A DNA stretch of 64,000 nt from Adlercreutzia faecimuris (GCF_022669055.1 NZ_JAJMLW010000003.1:434001-498000); one strand, 5' to 3'; shown: positions 48,804 to 62,779, numbered from the stretch's first letter. Program-made: numbers and translations. The notes: a model not told the origin generated them from the sequence alone.

Positions 48804-48868
48804 CGGACGCGGGCCGGCGGCGGGGAGGCGGGCGGCCCGCCCCCTTCGTTTCTCCACAAACTTACCCC

Positions 48869-48897
48869 TTGCGCCGCCGGCGGGGGAAGGCTAGAAT
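48869..48897 (+). promoter_or_regulatory. tRNA-Val promoter
   Basis: TTGCGC (48869-48874), 17-nt spacer, TAGAAT (48892-48897), 39 nt before the tRNA. Confidence 0.7.
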
Positions 48898-48936
48898 AAT
48901 CGAACGTCATCGGGCAGCAGCCCTGAGGACGCATCC

Positions 48937-49011
48937 GGTCGCTTGGCTCAGCGGGAGAGCATCGCCTTCACACGGCGGGGGTCACAGGTTCAAATCCTGT
49001 AGCGACCACCA
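48937..49011 (+). tRNA. tRNA-Val(CAC)
   Basis: 75 nt with encoded CCA. Acceptor GGTCGCT pairs with AGCGACC; anticodon loop TTCACAC gives CAC; T-arm ACAGGTTCAAATCCTGT. Confidence 0.94.
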
Positions 49012-49019
49012 TGAACAGC

Positions 49020-49045
49020 AGGCCCCTCCACGGAGGGGCCTTTCT
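49020..49045 (+). terminator. Terminator of tRNA-Val
   Basis: AGGCCCCTCC pairs with GGAGGGGCCT around a very short loop, followed by TTCTTAT. Confidence 0.8.
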
Positions 49046-49125
49046 TATGCCCCGCGCCCGCGGGGCGCCCACGCCCGCGGCCCCGCGCCGCCGCGCGGGC
49101 CCGACCAGGAAGAGGCTAGGGCGCC

Positions 49126-51198
<2,073 letters not shown>

Positions 51199-51241
51199 CG
51201 TGGATTTTCGGGGCGCGGCAGGAGTCGCGCCCCCGTTGGGG

Positions 51242-51247
51242 TACACT
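51242..51247 (+). promoter_or_regulatory. -10 box of the M50 protease gene, possibly leaderless
   Basis: TACACT ends 8 nt before the ATG at 51256, and no ribosome site lies between. Same geometry as murI. Confidence 0.45.
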
Positions 51248-51255
51248 GTCAAGCT

Positions 51256-51942
51256 ATGTCCAGCAACATCGAACTCATATATATCACCTGCTCCATCCTG
51301 AGCTTCGTGCCGGCCCTCGTGCTGCACGAGGTGGCCCACGGCTTCGCGGCGTGGAAGCTCGGCGACCCCACGGCCAAGCGCTCGGGGCGCCTGTCGCTCA
51401 ACCCCCTCAAGCACATCGACCCCTTCGGCACGGTGATCCTGCCCCTCATGCTCATGCTCATGAACATGCCCGTCTTCGGCTACGCCAAGCCCGTGCCCTA
51501 CAACCCGCGCTACTTCAAGGACCCGCGCAGAGGCGACGTCATCGTGGGCCTGGCGGGCCCGGCCGCCAACCTGGCCATGGCCTGCGTCGCGGCGGCGGTG
51601 GCGTGGCTGCTGCTCGACCCGGCGCGCGGCGGCCTGCTCTCCAACGATCTGTTCTCCTACTTCTACCTGTGGTTCCTTCCGCAGTTCGCGCTCGTGAACC
51701 TGTTCCTCATGTTCTTCAACCTGCTGCCCATCCCGCCGCTCGACGGCTCGTCCATCTTCGCCCTGCTCATCCCGGCTCGGTACCTGCCGAAGTACTACCG
51801 CATCCAGCAGTATGCCTTCCCCGTGTTCATGGTCGCGGTGGTGCTCCTGCCCTACCTCATCCACGTGAACCCGTTCTCGTGGTACCTGGGGGCGACGGCC
51901 GGCAACCTGGGCAACCTGCTGTTCCCGTTCCGCATCTACTAG
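51256..51942 (+). CDS. Site-2 protease family (M50) membrane protease
   Basis: A 228-residue intramembrane metalloprotease: VLHEVAHGFAAW (zinc-binding HExxH at about residues 24-28) and NLLPIPPLDGSSIF (third ligand, the LDG motif). Five or six membrane spans. This compact form lacks PDZ domains. Such enzymes are expected to cut membrane segments of regulatory proteins, but no substrate is visible. It heads scpA-scpB-rluB, a common order (ywhC/ypu operon type). Confidence 0.93.
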   Translation: MSSNIELIYITCSILSFVPALVLHEVAHGFAAWKLGDPTAKRSGRLSLNPLKHIDPFGTVILPLMLMLMNMPVFGYAKPVPYNPRYFKDPRRGDVIVGLAGPAANLAMACVAAAVAWLLLDPARGGLLSNDLFSYFYLWFLPQFALVNLFLMFFNLLPIPPLDGSSIFALLIPARYLPKYYRIQQYAFPVFMVAVVLLPYLIHVNPFSWYLGATAGNLGNLLFPFRIY

Positions 51943-51951
51943 GGGGCGCCC

Positions 51952-52746
51952 GTGTCGTACAAGGTTCGCATCGAGAGCTTCGAGGGCCCCTTCGACCTTC
52001 TGCTGTACCTGGTCAGCCGCCAGAAGGTGGACATTGGCGCCATCTCCATCACCGAGATCGCCGACCAGTACCTCGAGGAGGTCTCCCACATGGACGACCT
52101 CGACCTGGACGTGGCGAGCGACTTTCTGCTGGTGGCCTCGACGCTTCTGGAGATCAAGGCCCAGAGCCTCATCCCGCGCCCGCGCGACGAGGTGGACGAG
52201 GAGCTGGCCGAGCTCGCGCCGTCGGAGGCCCGCGACATCCTGGTGGCGCGCCTTCTGGAGTACAAGAAGTTCAAGAACGCGTCGGCGGCGCTCCACGCGC
52301 GCTTCATCGCCGAGGGCCGCATGCACACGCGCCCCTTCGGCCCGGACGCGCCGTTTCTGGCGCTCATGCCCGACTTCCTGCGCGGCGTGACCGTCGACTC
52401 GCTGGCGCTCCTGGCCGCGGCGGCCATGGCGCGGCGCGAGGTGTTCCTGCTGGAGTCCGAGCACATCGCCGCCAAGCCCATCCCCGTGGAGGTGCACGTG
52501 CGCGCCATCCACCAGCGCATCGTGAACCGCGGCCACCTCATGTTCTCCGACCTGGTGAGCGAGTCCACGGCGCCGGCCGTGGTGGTGGTCACGTTCCTGG
52601 CCATCCTGGAGCTGTACAAGCGGTCCATGGTGCGCCTCGAGCAGCGCGACGCGTTCGGCGACATCGCCATCGACTACATCGAGGGCTCGGGAGAGCTCAA
52701 CCTGGAGGGGGCCGACGGGCTCACCTCCGTGGGCGAGGAGGGATAA
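51952..52746 (+). CDS. scpA: Segregation and condensation protein A
   Basis: A 264-residue kleisin: YKVRIESFEGPFDLLLYLVSRQKVDIGAISI at the N-terminus (SMC-neck contact), a central helical region with a PRPRDEVDEELAEL linker and a C-terminal winged-helix (residues 180-250). It bridges the SMC head dimer with ScpB. Start is GTG at 51952 (GGGGGCGCCC upstream is a poor site; coupling to the protease stop 9 nt before is likely). Confidence 0.95.
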   Translation: MSYKVRIESFEGPFDLLLYLVSRQKVDIGAISITEIADQYLEEVSHMDDLDLDVASDFLLVASTLLEIKAQSLIPRPRDEVDEELAELAPSEARDILVARLLEYKKFKNASAALHARFIAEGRMHTRPFGPDAPFLALMPDFLRGVTVDSLALLAAAAMARREVFLLESEHIAAKPIPVEVHVRAIHQRIVNRGHLMFSDLVSESTAPAVVVVTFLAILELYKRSMVRLEQRDAFGDIAIDYIEGSGELNLEGADGLTSVGEEG

Positions 52747-52749
52747 GCC

Positions 52750-53646
52750 ATGTTCCAGGGACTGCAGGAGGCGCAGGTCAAGGGCGCCGTCGAGGCGATG
52801 CTCTTCGTCACTGACGAGCCGGTGGGCGTCATCGCGCTGGCGGACATGCTGGAGTGCGACCCGGCGCTGGTGGAGCGCGCCTGCCACGAGCTGCGCGACG
52901 ACCTGGCCGCGCGCGAGGGCGGCATCCAGCTGCGCGAGGTGGCCGGCGGCTGGCGGCTGTTCACGCACCCGGCCTACCACGAGCTGATCGAGCGCTACGT
53001 GCTGTCGTGGGACACGCGCAAGCTGTCGGGCGCGGCCATGGAGACGCTCGCCATCATCGCCTACACCCAGCCCGTCACCCGCGCCGGCATCGCGTCGGTG
53101 CGCGGCGTGAGCTCGGACAGCGCGGTCAACTCGCTGGTGGAGAAGGGGCTCGTGCGCGAGGCCGGCACCGCCGACACCCCGGGCAACCCGACGCTGTACG
53201 CCACCACCCGCGCCTTCCTGGAGAAGTTCGGGCTGCGCTCGCCCGCCGACCTGCCCGACCTGGCCGAGTTCGCGCCCGACGAGGAGACGCGCCGCCTCAT
53301 CACCGAGCGCCTGAGCGCCACCCGGTCCGAGGCCGGCGTCACCGATGAGCAGGCGCGCCTCATGGCCGCCGACCTGGCCGAGGGCGACGAGGAGGCCTTC
53401 CTGTTCGAGGAGGAGGCCCTGCTCGGCCCGGACGCCGCGGCGGCGACGCTGGGCGCCGTGGCCGCGGGGGGCGCCGTCGCGCTCGCCGAGGGGGCGGCCG
53501 TGGCGGCCTGGGCGCCGGCCGAGCCGGACGCGCCGGCGGGCGCGCGCTCGGCCGAGGCGATGTTCGCCGAGGCCATCGCCTCGACGCTCGGCGTGGTCGA
53601 CAAGATCGACTTCGACGCCCTCACCTTCGAGACCGACGATGAGTAG
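52750..53646 (+). CDS. scpB: Segregation and condensation protein B with C-terminal extension
   Basis: A 298-residue protein; residues 8-180 form the paired winged-helix core (VEAMLFVTDEPV, AMETLAIIAYTQPVTRAGI, LVREAGTADTPGNPTLYATT). ScpB is usually near 190-200 residues. The remaining 110 residues are Ala/Glu-rich (AAAATLGAVAAGGAVALAEG) and probably disordered or hydrophobic. ATG 52750 lies 3 nt after scpA's stop. Confidence 0.94.
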   Translation: MFQGLQEAQVKGAVEAMLFVTDEPVGVIALADMLECDPALVERACHELRDDLAAREGGIQLREVAGGWRLFTHPAYHELIERYVLSWDTRKLSGAAMETLAIIAYTQPVTRAGIASVRGVSSDSAVNSLVEKGLVREAGTADTPGNPTLYATTRAFLEKFGLRSPADLPDLAEFAPDEETRRLITERLSATRSEAGVTDEQARLMAADLAEGDEEAFLFEEEALLGPDAAAATLGAVAAGGAVALAEGAAVAAWAPAEPDAPAGARSAEAMFAEAIASTLGVVDKIDFDALTFETDDE

Positions 53647-53652
53647 CGCCCC

Positions 53653-54474
53653 ATGGGCGAGGTGAGGCTCCAGAAGTTCCTGGCGCGGGCCGGGGTGGCG
53701 TCGCGGCGCCATGCCGAGGAGCTCATCGCGGCGGGGCGGGTGACGGTGAACGGCGACGTCGCCGACGAGCTGGGCGTGAAGGTGGACCCGGATGCCGACG
53801 CGGTGGCGGTGGACGGCGCGCCCGTCGCCCCGCCGCGGGAGGCCGTCACCCTCATGCTCCACAAGCCGGCCGGCTACGTGACCACCATGGACGACCCCCA
53901 GGGGCGGCCCACCGTGGCCGGGCTCGTGCCCGCCGGCGAGCTGCCGGGGCTCTACCCGGTGGGGCGGCTGGACGCCGACACGACCGGCCTTCTGCTGTTC
54001 ACCACCGACGGCGAGCTGGGGCACGCCCTCATGCACCCGCGCCGCCACGTCCCCAAGACCTACGTCGCCCTGGTGGAGGGCACGCCCGACGAGGGCGACC
54101 TCGACCAGCTGCGCCGCGGCGTGCGCCTGTCCGACGGCCTGACGCTGCCCGCGCGGGCGCACGTGGCCCGCGGCGAGGAGGCCGCCTGGGCCGCAGCGGC
54201 GGTGGGGGACGGCGCCGGGGCGAGCGGGCGGGCGCGCCGCCACGGCGGCCGGCGCTCGCGGGAGGCGCTTGCGGGCGGGGGCTCCTACGTGGTGGTGGAG
54301 CTGCGCCAGGGCCGCAAGCGCCAGGTGCGCCGCATGCTCGAGGCGGTGGGCCATCCCGTGATCGCCCTGCACCGCCAGGCGCTCGGCCCGCTGGACCTGG
54401 GGGGCCTGCCGCGCGGGGAGTGGCGCGAGCTCACGTGCGAGGAGGTCCGCGCCCTGCGCGACGCCTCGGCCTAG
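53653..54474 (+). CDS. rluB: Pseudouridine synthase RluB/RsuA family
   Basis: A 273-residue protein with an N-terminal S4 domain (VRLQKFLARAGVASRRHAEEL), and the catalytic region LYPVGRLDADTTGLLLFTTDG with the Asp in RLDADTTG. RQGRKRQVRRMLEAVGHPV is the C-terminal family motif. Residues 190-215 hold an Ala/Gly/Arg insertion (AGASGRARRHGGRRSR). It modifies 23S (RluB) or 16S (RsuA) rRNA; which target is undetermined. It starts 6 nt after scpB's stop. Confidence 0.93.
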   Translation: MGEVRLQKFLARAGVASRRHAEELIAAGRVTVNGDVADELGVKVDPDADAVAVDGAPVAPPREAVTLMLHKPAGYVTTMDDPQGRPTVAGLVPAGELPGLYPVGRLDADTTGLLLFTTDGELGHALMHPRRHVPKTYVALVEGTPDEGDLDQLRRGVRLSDGLTLPARAHVARGEEAAWAAAAVGDGAGASGRARRHGGRRSREALAGGGSYVVVELRQGRKRQVRRMLEAVGHPVIALHRQALGPLDLGGLPRGEWRELTCEEVRALRDASA

Positions 54475-54725
54475 CGCGGGAGGAGGGCGCAGCGCGCCCG
54501 CGCCGCCCGCGGGGCGCGAACCGTGTGCGCCGTCCTCCGCCGTCCGCCCTGCTCCCTCCTCGCGCGCGCCCGCAGGGCGCGAACCGCGCGCGTCGCTCTT
54601 CGCCGCCCACCCCAAAGGTAAGCCGAAGGTTACGTTTTTCGCCATCCCTTCGTCTCGGTAACGAAACGGTACTAAACTGGGCGGTGGGAAGATCACGCCG
54701 CGGGAGCTTCGGGGAGGAGGGGCCT

Positions 54726-56917
<2,192 letters not shown>

Positions 56918-56921
<4 letters not shown>

Positions 56922-58264
56922 GCGCCCGCCCCCGCTTTTCCGCCCGCGCCGCCCGGCGCCTGGCCGCCCTCGCCGCCGCGGCGGCGCTCGCCTGCGCGCT
57001 TCTGCCCGCGGCCGGCTGCGGGCCGGCCGAGGAGCCGGTGCACCTGACCATCAAGGTGCCCCGCACGAGCCACAGCGTGTCCTTCGACCCGGACGTCACC
57101 CAGATCGACCAGGTGATCGCCGCCGCCGCCGAGGACTTCGCCGCCTCCTACGACGGGCCGCCGGTCGAGGTGGAGGTGGAGGTCTTCGAGCAGAACCGCT
57201 ACGACGAGGCCGTCGTGGGCTGCTTCGACACGCCGCGGGCCGCCGACGTGCTCTACGGCGACTACTTCAACATATCCACCTACGTCCACAGCGGGCGCGT
57301 GGTGTCGCTCGACGACGTCATCGACCCGGCCGTGCGCGCCGACGTCTACGACTACCTGTGGTCCATGAGCGAGGTGGGCGGTCGCACCTACCTCATGCCG
57401 TACCTGGCGCGGCAGAACGTGCTGGCCTACAACAAGGAGCTCTTCCACGCCGCGGGGCTCGACGGCTACGTGCGCGACGGCGTCATCCAGTCGTGGACGC
57501 GCGAGGAGTGGGAGCAGGTGCTCGACGCCCTGGCGGCCAACCTGCCCGAGGGCACGTTCCCGATGATGATGTACGCCCACAGCTCCCAGGGCGACACCCA
57601 CGTGATGACGCTCCTGCGCAGCGCCGGGTCGCCCTTCTTCGACGACGAGGGCCGCTTCGCCCTGTCCGAGCCCGCCGGCGTCGAGGCGCTGCGGTGGCTC
57701 CAGGACGGCGTGGCGCGGGGCTGGTACCCGCCCCATGCCGAGAACCTGGAGATCGAGGACTGCTCGAGCCTGTTCCGCAACGGCCAGCTGGCCATCTACA
57801 TGGTGAACAACGTGTCGCTCGGGCGCTACGGCGACAGCATCGGGCTGGTCAACTTCCCCGGCCCGGGCCCGGAGGGCTGCGCGACCACGTTCGTGTCAGG
57901 CTTCGAGGTGTTCGACAACGGCGACGCGCGCACGGTGCAGGCGGCCAAGGACTTCATCGCCTACGTCTACGGCGACGCCGGGTGGCTCGACTACGCGGCG
58001 GGGACGCTGCCGGCCTCCCAGGCGGTGGCCGAGCGCTACGGCGACGACATCCCCGGTTTCGACCTGTTCCGCGCCAACGCCCGCAACGTGGTGGACTTCA
58101 CCGGCACCAACCCCAACACCCGCGGCGTGCGCGAGGTGTTCTACCTGTGCATGGCCGACCTCCTGCGCGGGGAGGCGACCCCCGAGGAGGTGGCCGCGGC
58201 CATCGACGGGCAGTGCAACCGCGCCATCGACGAGGGCTGGGCCGCCAGCGAGCTGCACCCCTAG
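56918..58264 (+). CDS. Extracellular solute-binding lipoprotein
   Basis: A 448-residue protein with a lipobox: positively charged start, hydrophobic core and LLPAAGC, cut before Cys. The rest is a sugar-type ABC binding protein fold (SBP family 1), with DVLYGDYFNISTYV, YLMPYLARQNVLAYNKELF, NGQLAIYMVNNVSLG and FVSGFEVFDNGD. No permease or ATPase gene is near; it overlaps the hybrid kinase by 4 nt and probably supplies ligand recognition to the kinase rather than to a transporter. Ligand unknown. Confidence 0.92.
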
Positions 58265-58438
58265 CGCCGCAGCGCGGGCCCCGCAGCCCGGAAACTTGCC
58301 GGATTCGCGCCATTCGCCCTGGCCGCGCCCGCCGATGGTGCTACGATAGGGCGTCGCACGCGGGGCGGGGAGGCCCGCCCGCGCGCCGCGAGCGGGAAGG
58401 CCCGCCCGCGAGCCCCCACCCGAGGACGGAAGAGAACC

Positions 58439-59644
58439 GTGACCGATCCCATCGCGGCCCCCGCGGCCGCCGACACCCCCGGCGCCGACGCCGCGCGCCG
58501 CCAGCCCTTCGACGCCATCGCCATCGTGGGCCTGGGCCTCATCGGCGCCTCGCTCGCCGCCGCCGTCACCGAGGCCTTCCCCGACGCCGAGGTCGTCGGC
58601 GTCGACGTGGACGCCCGCGCCCGCGCCCTCGCCGCCGAGCGCGGCTGGACGGCCCGGGCCCTGGCCCCGGACGACCCGGCGCTGGCCGACTTCGTGCGCG
58701 AGCGCTGCGACCTGGTGGTCATCGCCACGCCCGTGGCCTGCGTGGACGACTACTTCCGCGCGCTGGCCGACTGGGGCTTCGACGGCGTCGTCACCGACAC
58801 CATCTCCACCAAGGCCCACGTGCTCGAGGCGGCCGCCGACCTTCTGCCCGAGCCGCGTAACTACGTGCCGGGCCACCCGATGACCGGGTCCGAGGTCAAC
58901 GGCGTCGACGGCGCGCGCACCGACCTGTTCAAGGGGACGAACTGGATCCTCTGCCCCGACGCCGACACGGTGCCCGAGCACTTCCAGCGCCTCCACGAGC
59001 TCATCACCGGGATGGAGGCGCGCGTCGTGTCGCTGCGCCGCGAGGAGCACGACCGCGCCGTGGCCATCGTGAGCCACGTGCCGCACATGGTGGCGTCCTC
59101 CCTCGTCGAGCTGGCCAGCCGCCACGCCGACGACACCCAGTCGCTCATGCGCCTGGCCGCGGGCGGCTTCAAGGACACCACCCGCGTGGCCGCCGGCTCG
59201 CCGAAGCTGTGGTGCGGCATCGCCTTCGACAACGCGGCCGCCCTGCGCGACGGGCTCGTGGAGATGCAGGGCATCATCGGGTCGTTCGTCGACGCGCTCG
59301 AGGCCGGCGACCGCGGTGCGTTCACCGACCTCCTCGTCCAGGCCGCCGACGCCCGCCGGGCGTTGCCGGCCGCCTGGGTGCCCTCCACCGACAACCTGCT
59401 GGAGGTGCGCGTGCCCATGGTCAACCGCGCCGGCGTCGTGGCCGAGGTGACCACCATCGCCAGCTCCGTCGGCTGCAACATCCAGTCCATCGAGATCGAC
59501 CACGTGTCCGAGGGCAACGCCGTGCTCTCCCTCATCCTCACCGACGAGGGGGACGTGGGCCAGCTCTCGCTCCAGCTCATCAAGGCCGGCTTCTCCGTGT
59601 CGTTCAGCCCCATCCTGGTGAAGGAGTACGCCCATGTCGACTAG
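58439..59644 (+). CDS. tyrA: Prephenate dehydrogenase with ACT domain
   Basis: A 401-residue enzyme of tyrosine synthesis. IAIVGLGLIGASLAAAVTEAF is the NAD-binding GxGxxG, PGHPMTGSEVNGVDGA the active site and SHVPHMVASSLVELA the C-terminal helices. The last 80 residues are an ACT domain (VRVPMVNRAGVVAEVTTIAS) likely binding tyrosine for feedback. Start GTG 58439 follows AGGACGGAAGAGAACC. It overlaps aroA by 11 nt. Confidence 0.96.
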   Translation: MTDPIAAPAAADTPGADAARRQPFDAIAIVGLGLIGASLAAAVTEAFPDAEVVGVDVDARARALAAERGWTARALAPDDPALADFVRERCDLVVIATPVACVDDYFRALADWGFDGVVTDTISTKAHVLEAAADLLPEPRNYVPGHPMTGSEVNGVDGARTDLFKGTNWILCPDADTVPEHFQRLHELITGMEARVVSLRREEHDRAVAIVSHVPHMVASSLVELASRHADDTQSLMRLAAGGFKDTTRVAAGSPKLWCGIAFDNAAALRDGLVEMQGIIGSFVDALEAGDRGAFTDLLVQAADARRALPAAWVPSTDNLLEVRVPMVNRAGVVAEVTTIASSVGCNIQSIEIDHVSEGNAVLSLILTDEGDVGQLSLQLIKAGFSVSFSPILVKEYAHVD

Positions 59645-60989
59645 CCCCGCCCCCGGCGCCCCGCGCGCCTTCGGCCCCGAGACCCTCATCGAGCCCCTGT
59701 GCGGCCCGCTCGCAGGCGAGGCGCGCGTGCCGGGGGACAAGTCCATCTCGCACCGCGCGGTCATCTTCGCCGCCATGGCCGAGGGCACGTCCCGCCTCAC
59801 CGGCGTGCTCGACTCCCAGGACGTGCGCTCGTCCATCGGCGCCGTGCACGCCCTCGGGGCCGCGCCCGACCTGGCCGTCCAGCCCGACGGCAGCCTGGCC
59901 GGCACCGTCACCGGCTGGGGCGCGGCCGGCCCGCGCCAGCCCGCCGGCCCCATCGACTGCGGCAACTCCGGCACCACGGCGCGCCTGCTCATGGGCGTTG
60001 TGGCCCCGTGGCCCGTCACCGTCGAGCTCACCGGCGACGAGTCGCTCCAGCGCCGCCCCATGCGCCGCATCACCGCGCCGCTCATGAAGATGGGCGCGCG
60101 CTTCGAGCCCGCCGGGCGCGAGACGCTGCCCCTCACGGAGACGGGCAGCGCCGCCCTGCGCGCCATCGACTACGACGCGCCCATGGCGTCGGCCCAGCTC
60201 AAGACGGCGGTGCTCCTGGCCGGCGTCTTCGCCCACGGCACCACGACGCTGCGCGAGCCCGCGCCGTCGCGCAACCACACCGAGCTCATGCTGCCGGAGT
60301 TCGGCGTGCCCACCACGGCCGCCGCGCGCCTGGCGTCGGTGACCGGGCCGGCCGCCATGACGGCCGCCGACGTGACGGTGCCGGGCGACCCCTCCTCGGC
60401 CGCCTTCCCCGTGTGCGCCGCCCTCATGCGGCCGGGCAGTCGCCTCACGGTGGAGAACGTGAGCCTCGCGCCCGCGCGCACCGGCTTCGTGCGCACCCTC
60501 GAGCGCATGGGCGCCGACATCGCGGTGCGCCACGAGGGCCAGGAGGGCAAGGAGCCCCGCGGCGCCATCGACGTGGCCTACACGCCCGTCCTGCGCGGCT
60601 GCGAGGTGCCGGCCCAGCACATCGCCTCGCTCGTGGACGAGGTGCCGGTGCTCGCGCTGGTGGCGGCCCGCGCCCGCGGCGTCACCGTCTTCAAGGACGT
60701 GTCCGAGCTGCGCGTGAAGGAGACCGACCGCCTGGCCGCCATCATCGAGGGGCTCGCGCTGCTCGGCGTGGAGGCCTGGGAGGACGGCGACGACCTGTGC
60801 GTCGAGGGCGACCCGGCGCTCGAGGTGCCCGCGGGGCTCGTCTTCGACTCCCGCGGCGACCACCGCCTGGCCATGACCTGGGCGCTGGTGGGCCTCACCG
60901 GGCAGGTGCCCGTCACGGTGCGCGACTTCGGCTGCGTGGCCGTGAGCTACCCGAACTTCCTCGACGACATGGAAAGGCTGGCGAAGTAG
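59634..60989 (+). CDS. aroA: EPSP synthase (3-phosphoshikimate 1-carboxyvinyltransferase)
   Basis: A 451-residue shikimate-pathway enzyme: VPGDKSISHRAVIFAAMAEG (catalytic Lys), DCGNSGTTARLLMG, LKTAVLLAGVFAHGTT and the C-terminal KETDRLAAIIEGL and DHRLAMTWALVG. It joins shikimate 3-phosphate and PEP. Starts inside tyrA and ends directly before cmk, forming tyrA-aroA-cmk. Confidence 0.97.
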   Translation: MSTSPAPGAPRAFGPETLIEPLCGPLAGEARVPGDKSISHRAVIFAAMAEGTSRLTGVLDSQDVRSSIGAVHALGAAPDLAVQPDGSLAGTVTGWGAAGPRQPAGPIDCGNSGTTARLLMGVVAPWPVTVELTGDESLQRRPMRRITAPLMKMGARFEPAGRETLPLTETGSAALRAIDYDAPMASAQLKTAVLLAGVFAHGTTTLREPAPSRNHTELMLPEFGVPTTAAARLASVTGPAAMTAADVTVPGDPSSAAFPVCAALMRPGSRLTVENVSLAPARTGFVRTLERMGADIAVRHEGQEGKEPRGAIDVAYTPVLRGCEVPAQHIASLVDEVPVLALVAARARGVTVFKDVSELRVKETDRLAAIIEGLALLGVEAWEDGDDLCVEGDPALEVPAGLVFDSRGDHRLAMTWALVGLTGQVPVTVRDFGCVAVSYPNFLDDMERLAK

Positions 60990-61664
60990 ATGATCATCGC
61001 GATCGACGGGCCCTCCGGGGCCGGCAAGTCCACCGTGGCCAAGGCGGTGGCGAAGAAGCTGGGGTTCTCGTGCCTGGACACCGGCGCGATGTACCGCGCC
61101 ATCGCCTGGCAGGCCGTGGCCGACGGCGTGCCCTTCGACGACGACGCCGCGCTCGGGCAGGTGGCGCGCACCCACGAGATCGCCTTCGGGCACGTCGAGG
61201 GCGACCCGGTGCCCAAGCGCGTCTTCATCGGCGGGGTCGAGGTGACCGACGCCATCCGCACCGCCGAGATCGACCGCGCGGTGAGCCCCGTGTCGGCCGC
61301 GCCCTCGGTGCGTGAGGCGCTCGTCGAGCAGCAGCGCCGCATCGGGCGCGCCGGCGACTACGTGGTCGAGGGCCGCGACATCGGCACGGTGGTGTTCCCC
61401 GAGGCGCCGGTGAAGGTGTTCCTCACCGCGTCGGACGAGGAGCGGGCGCACCGCCGCGTGCGCCAGAACGTCGACCGCGGCATCGGCTCCATCGACTACG
61501 ACGAGGTGCTGGCCGACCTGCGCCGCCGCGACGAGATCGACTCGAGCCGCGCCACGTCGCCCCTGCGCCCGGCCGACGACGCCGTGCGCCTGGACTCGAC
61601 GGGGCGCTACATCGAGGATGTGATCGACGAGATCTGCGCGCTGGCCGACGAGGCGCGCGCCTAG
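60990..61664 (+). CDS. cmk: Cytidylate kinase
   Basis: A 224-residue P-loop kinase: IAIDGPSGAGKSTVAKAVAKKLG, LDTGAMYRAIAWQA, VVEGRDIGTVVFP. It phosphorylates CMP and dCMP. ATG 60990 directly follows the aroA stop codon. Often followed by plsC and ispH, as here. Confidence 0.97.
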   Translation: MIIAIDGPSGAGKSTVAKAVAKKLGFSCLDTGAMYRAIAWQAVADGVPFDDDAALGQVARTHEIAFGHVEGDPVPKRVFIGGVEVTDAIRTAEIDRAVSPVSAAPSVREALVEQQRRIGRAGDYVVEGRDIGTVVFPEAPVKVFLTASDEERAHRRVRQNVDRGIGSIDYDEVLADLRRRDEIDSSRATSPLRPADDAVRLDSTGRYIEDVIDEICALADEARA

Positions 61665-61819
61665 GGCGGACGGCGCCGCGCCCGGCGCGCGGGTGCGCCG
61701 GGCACGGGCGAGGCGCTCTGGGCGTGCTGCGTCAGGCGGCGACGCGGGCGGGTGCGCCGAGTGCGCCGCGTTGGGCGTGCCGGGCGGCGCGTCGGGCGAT
61801 GGAAGGGAGGCGGGAGGCC

Positions 61820-62683
61820 GTGAGCCTGTTCCTGTCATCAGAGCAGATGTGGGACATGCCCCTGGGGGGCACGTCCGACGCCAGGCAGATGCCCCACTGG
61901 CTGGGCAACGTCCTGTGGGCGTTCCTCGGCGCGGTGTTCAAGGTGTGCTTCCGCTACCGGGTGGACAACCGCCAGGCCCTGCGCGGGTTCGCGGGCGAGA
62001 CGGGCGTCGTCGTCATCGGCAACCACACGTCGTTCCTGGACGTGGTGTTCATGTACCTGTCGGCCCGGCCCTCCCAGTGGATCCGCTTCATGGGCCGCGA
62101 CACCCTCTTCGCCAACGCCCACGGCCTGGTGGGGCAGATCCTCACGCGCGTGGGCGCCTTCCCCGTCAAGCGCGACTCGGCCGACCGCACCGCCATCAAG
62201 CGCGCCGCCGCCATGCTCAAGCGCGACGAGGTGGTGGGCATCATGCCCGAGGGCACCCGCCGCGGCAAGAGCGACACCGAGCCCGAGCTGCACGCCGGCG
62301 CCGCGTTCATCGCCCGCATGGGCCACGCGCCCATCCTACCCATGACCGTGCGCAACGCCGAGAAGATCAAGGAGAAGGGGCGCTTCTTCCGCTTCCCCAA
62401 GGTGACGATCGAGTACGGCAGCCCGCTGCTCCTGGGCGACTTCGACTTCCTGCCGAAGGACGAGCGGCTCGAGGGCTGCACCTGGTACGCCATGCGCGAG
62501 GTCTTCGCGCTGTCGCTGCGCATCCCCGCCGCCGAGGTGCGCATGGACGAGCTGTTCCCCCACGCCCGCGACTACGCGGCCGTCTTCGCCGAGCACCCGG
62601 TGCCGACCCACACCACCGAGGAGATCGTGGCCGGCATCCGCGCCCAGCGCGCCGCCCGCGAGCAGGCCGCCGCCGACGCATAG
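61820..62683 (+). CDS. plsC: 1-acyl-sn-glycerol-3-phosphate acyltransferase (PlsC-type)
   Basis: A 287-residue membrane-associated acyltransferase: GNHTSFLD (HX4D catalytic motif, about residues 70-77), MPEGTRRGKS (EGTR-type) and a hydrophobic N-terminal segment WLGNVLWAFLGAVFKVCF. It makes phosphatidic acid from lysophosphatidic acid. Start is GTG 61820 after AGGCGGGAGGCC; an ATG at 61799 would add seven residues and is possible. The reading then runs to 62683, before a repeat-rich gap. Confidence 0.92.
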   Translation: MSLFLSSEQMWDMPLGGTSDARQMPHWLGNVLWAFLGAVFKVCFRYRVDNRQALRGFAGETGVVVIGNHTSFLDVVFMYLSARPSQWIRFMGRDTLFANAHGLVGQILTRVGAFPVKRDSADRTAIKRAAAMLKRDEVVGIMPEGTRRGKSDTEPELHAGAAFIARMGHAPILPMTVRNAEKIKEKGRFFRFPKVTIEYGSPLLLGDFDFLPKDERLEGCTWYAMREVFALSLRIPAAEVRMDELFPHARDYAAVFAEHPVPTHTTEEIVAGIRAQRAAREQAAADA

Positions 62684-62779
62684 CCCCAAGCCCGCGGGCG
62701 TCTCGCGGAGCACTGCGGGCGCGGAGCCTGAGGCGCGCGGGCGGCCCGTCGGCGGGGGGGGATTGGCGGCGACGAGGTG

